Positions 5,037 through 5,265 of a DNA stretch of 5,265 nucleotides are shown here, piece after piece. The stretch spans positions 1,061 through 6,325 of the forward strand of contig CAJUIK010000091.1 in assembly GCA_910585875.1 (NCBI GenBank). The letters run 5' to 3'. The stretch's first letter is position 1. Every line of letters starts with the position of its first letter. The stretch comes from an uncultured Eubacteriales bacterium. GTDB taxonomy: Bacteria > Bacillota > Clostridia > Oscillospirales > Butyricicoccaceae. A program made the translations under genes and the position numbers. The notes below the pieces were generated by a model. It ran no database searches. It worked only from the letters and a program-made list of their open reading frames with translations, and was not told the origin of the DNA.

Positions 5037-5265
5037 ATGAAAAACAAAGCCATTGCGCTGCTGTGCGCCGGCGCCTTGCTGGCCGGCTCTTCCGTCCCCG
5101 CTTCCGCCGCGGCCCGGCGTCCCGCCGTCCAGTCCCCGATTTCCCAATCGGTTACTTATCAGAGCAAATCCCTCCAGCAGCTTTATTTCCAGCTGCTGAA
5201 CAAAAAAGTCCCCTGCGCGCCCAGCCAGAAACCCGGTTCCTCCAATAACGGGGGTTCTGGCAACC
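5037..5265 (+). CDS. Partial gene: N terminus of a secreted protein of unknown function
   Basis: The frame is open from an ATG to the window edge, giving 76 codons with no stop, so the 3' end is missing. The first 26 residues form a clear Sec signal peptide: basic start MKNK, hydrophobic core AIALLCAGALLAG (5-17), and a signal peptidase I site VPASA (20-24), with cleavage likely after A24. There is no lipobox, because C10 sits inside the core without the right neighbours. The mature part begins ARRPAVQSPI, has a Gln/Leu-rich segment (about 42-56) and one cysteine (C60), then turns Ser/Asn/Gly-rich (67-76, SSNNGGSGN at 68-76), which looks like the start of a flexible linker. Such linkers often precede a folded extracellular domain; a CAP/SCP-like or cell-wall domain is a guess that cannot be tested here. 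A strong ribosome binding site and a candidate -10 box support it as a real, separately transcribed gene. Confidence 0.85.
   Translation, partial: MKNKAIALLCAGALLAGSSVPASAAARRPAVQSPISQSVTYQSKSLQQLYFQLLNKKVPCAPSQKPGSSNNGGSGN

Noticed and set aside
4844..5248. A 134-codon plus-strand frame overlapping the yigZ leader and the secreted-protein gene
   Set aside because: It starts inside yigZ and has no ribosome site. The frame beginning at 5037 has AAAGGAG, correct spacing and a signal peptide, and stays open to the window edge.
1..5265. A new defence, mobile or multi-gene system
   Set aside because: All complete genes belong to well-known core families with intact motifs and uniform codon use. 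There are no direct-repeat arrays, transposase or integrase genes, tRNA-linked insertion sites or compositional islands.

Overview
This window is a housekeeping locus from a bacterium of the phylum Bacillota (Firmicutes), most likely class Clostridia. Four points support this. The primary sigma factor has the clostridial SigA architecture. A short Dgt-like dNTPase gene sits directly upstream of dnaG and rpoD. Every gene has a strong AGGAGG-type ribosome binding site. Coding DNA is GC-rich with AT-rich intergenic gaps, which would fit a GC-rich gut clostridial lineage such as Oscillospirales; the order and family are inference only.

Layout from left to right: an AT-rich tail (1-51); a very strong minus-strand intrinsic terminator (52-90); rpoD/sigA (102-1268, minus); dnaG (1271-3040, minus); a short dGTPase-like HD hydrolase gene (3101-4114, minus); a 107-bp AT-rich gap; a YigZ/IMPACT-family gene (4222-4857, minus); a divergent intergenic region of about 180 bp; and the first 76 codons of a plus-strand gene for a secreted protein (5037 to the window end).

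Transcription of the main block runs right to left: dgt-like, dnaG, rpoD, terminator. This is a version of the macromolecular synthesis operon, which joins replication initiation (primase) and transcription initiation (housekeeping sigma), here preceded by a nucleotide-pool enzyme. dnaG and rpoD are separated by 2 nt, and the rpoD Shine-Dalgarno lies in the last dnaG codons, so their translation is probably coupled. yigZ is on the same strand but set apart by 107 bp, so it may be a separate unit or lead the same transcript. The partial plus-strand gene is unrelated and has its own candidate promoter and ribosome binding site.

I found no mobile elements, CRISPR arrays, RNA genes, phage genes or sign of a new multi-gene system. 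The points worth a second look are small: possible competing RNA structures before yigZ and between yigZ and dgt, a start-codon ambiguity, and the unidentified secreted protein.
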